A stretch of DNA of 5,748 bases from Methanolinea sp. UBA477. Its GTDB lineage: Archaea; Halobacteriota; Methanomicrobia; Methanomicrobiales; Methanospirillaceae. Positions 5,400 through 5,748 of this stretch are shown in pieces (positions within the stretch are counted from its first letter, which is position 1; every line of letters starts with the position of its first letter). The DNA lies in NCBI GenBank assembly GCA_002509485.1, contig DAWO01000101.1, positions 1 through 5,748 on the forward strand, read 5' to 3'. The translations under genes were made by a program, and so were the position numbers. The notes under the pieces are model-generated. The model was given only the letters and a program-made list of their open reading frames with translations. It was not told the DNA's origin and did not search any database.

Positions 5400-5457
5400 C
5401 CCGGTTTCCTCCCCAACGGATTCAATCCGGAATGCAGAATTATTAAGGGAAACCGGG
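5400..5457. repeat. Nested inverted repeat (hairpin within a hairpin)
   Basis: The outer arms CCCGGTTTCC (5400-5409) and GGAAACCGGG (5448-5457) are perfectly complementary over 10 bases. The 38-base loop contains a second perfect palindrome, CGGATT-C-AATCCG (5417-5429). The element sits in a convergent gap between the DUF362 gene and the insertion sequence, so it may act in transcript termination or stability, or be a remnant of a mobile repeat. No coding frame there looks real. Confidence 0.6.
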
Positions 5458-5474
5458 TATCCACGAAGGATTTT

Positions 5475-5482
5475 AAAAAAAA
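5475..5482 (-). terminator. T8 tract, likely terminator for minus-strand transcription
   Basis: Eight As on the plus strand give TTTTTTTT on the minus strand, about 75 bases beyond the transposase stop and just outside the inferred insertion-sequence end. It would end transcription leaving the element toward the DUF362 gene. Confidence 0.45.
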
Positions 5483-5548
5483 GTGAACTGATAGCAAGTC
5501 GTAGAAGTTGTGAAACATTAATATAAGCATTAAGTATTATGAGTGCCG

Positions 5549-5748
5549 GTAACTGTTCAGTGTGATCTGTGAGCGGCGGATGGGATGAATGGTTCCCTCT
5601 TGAATGCCCCCACAAGAGAAGCCAGGACCGGGATGTCATGCTTCTTCACTGTTGAGATATATCCTCTCACCCTGCAGAAGTTAGCAGCACCTTCCTCACT
5701 TCTGAATGTACCGGATATTTTCTGCTGCAATTTCACCATCCTGATATC
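5549..5748 (-). mobile_element. End of an IS66-family insertion sequence (continues beyond window)
   Basis: The transposase C-terminus identifies the element. On the plus strand, GTAACTGTTCAGTG starting at 5549 overlaps the transposase stop codon. IS66 elements commonly have termini beginning GTAA and a transposase ending very near the terminus, so I place the boundary at 5549. The preceding 8 bases, GAGTGCCG (5541-5548), would then be the candidate target duplication, the usual length for IS66. The other end is outside the window, so neither terminus nor duplication can be confirmed here. Confidence 0.5.
5557..5748 (-). CDS. IS66 family transposase, C-terminal fragment (cut by window edge)
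   Basis: The minus strand is open from the window edge to a TGA at 5557-5559, encoding 63 residues that begin DIRMVKLQQKISGTFRSEEG. This matches the conserved C-terminal pattern of IS66 transposases: a K-QQKISG-FRS-EGA block, then an FCRxRxYIST helix, then a Lys-rich stretch and a hydrophobic helix ahead of PFIP. The last residues (SAAHRSH) are poorly conserved, as expected for the tail. The enzyme is a DDE transposase that mobilises its own element, with catalytic residues upstream and outside the window. The frame is already open at the edge, so the ATG at 5739 is internal and not a start. Whether the full gene is intact cannot be judged. It converges on the DUF362 gene. Confidence 0.85.
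   Translation of the reverse strand, partial: DIRMVKLQQKISGTFRSEEGAANFCRVRGYISTVKKHDIPVLASLVGAFKREPFIPSAAHRSH

Noticed and set aside
5339..5639. Two short minus-strand ORFs in the gap beyond DUF362
   Set aside because: They cross the T-tracts, the nested hairpin and the insertion-sequence boundary, and they have no ribosome-binding site or recognisable motif.
1..5748. Possible defence system, CRISPR array or RNA gene
   Set aside because: No regularly spaced repeats, Cas, nuclease, toxin or helicase motifs, and no tRNA or rRNA sequence could be recognised on either strand.

Overview
The window looks archaeal, most likely from a methanogen of the Methanomicrobiales type. This is inferred from GGTGA/GAGGT ribosome-binding sites, AT-rich TATA-like elements in the intergenic gaps, at least one apparently leaderless start, T-tract ends and a strong preference for codon runs such as ATC CCG GG. 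No methanogenesis or ribosomal gene is present, so the order-level guess is only moderate.

Layout from left to right: (1) 1-48, the first 16 codons of an unrecognised minus-strand gene with a TATA box about 26 bases upstream of its ATG. (2) 198-992, a plus-strand acetoacetate-decarboxylase-superfamily enzyme that keeps the Schiff-base lysine but lacks residues needed for classical decarboxylation. (3) 993-1241, a non-coding convergent gap with a 10-bp inverted repeat and T-tracts for the opposite gene. (4) 1242-2558, a minus-strand multi-spanning membrane protein of HdeD/DUF308 type, visibly built from two duplicated halves. (5) 2681-3541, a minus-strand short-chain dehydrogenase/reductase (SDR), 122 bases upstream of the membrane gene and possibly cotranscribed with it. 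(6) 3542-3694, a divergent promoter region. (7) 3695-5323, a plus-strand DUF362 protein with a calcium-loop-like motif and a probable Ig-like C-terminal domain. (8) 5324-5548, a convergent non-coding gap with T-tracts for both directions and a nested hairpin. (9) 5549-5748, the end of an IS66-family insertion sequence whose transposase C-terminus is read on the minus strand.

The most notable observation is in the SDR gene. A perfect 26-bp tandem duplication (3289-3340) and an apparent one-base insertion about 90 bases away (3432/3433) cancel each other's frame. The ORF stays open from start to stop, but about 40 internal residues are read out of frame. The displaced frame encodes a normal SDR strand-helix-strand segment (YMAGRD ... 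FVDVTK), so the ancestral gene can be reconstructed by eye.

The genes do not form an obvious single pathway. The ADC-like enzyme, the SDR and the DUF362 protein could all handle small carbonyl or redox substrates, but nothing in the sequence ties them together. I see no defence system, CRISPR array, tRNA or rRNA. The window reads as an ordinary accessory stretch of an archaeal chromosome with one decaying or remodelled gene and an adjacent insertion sequence.
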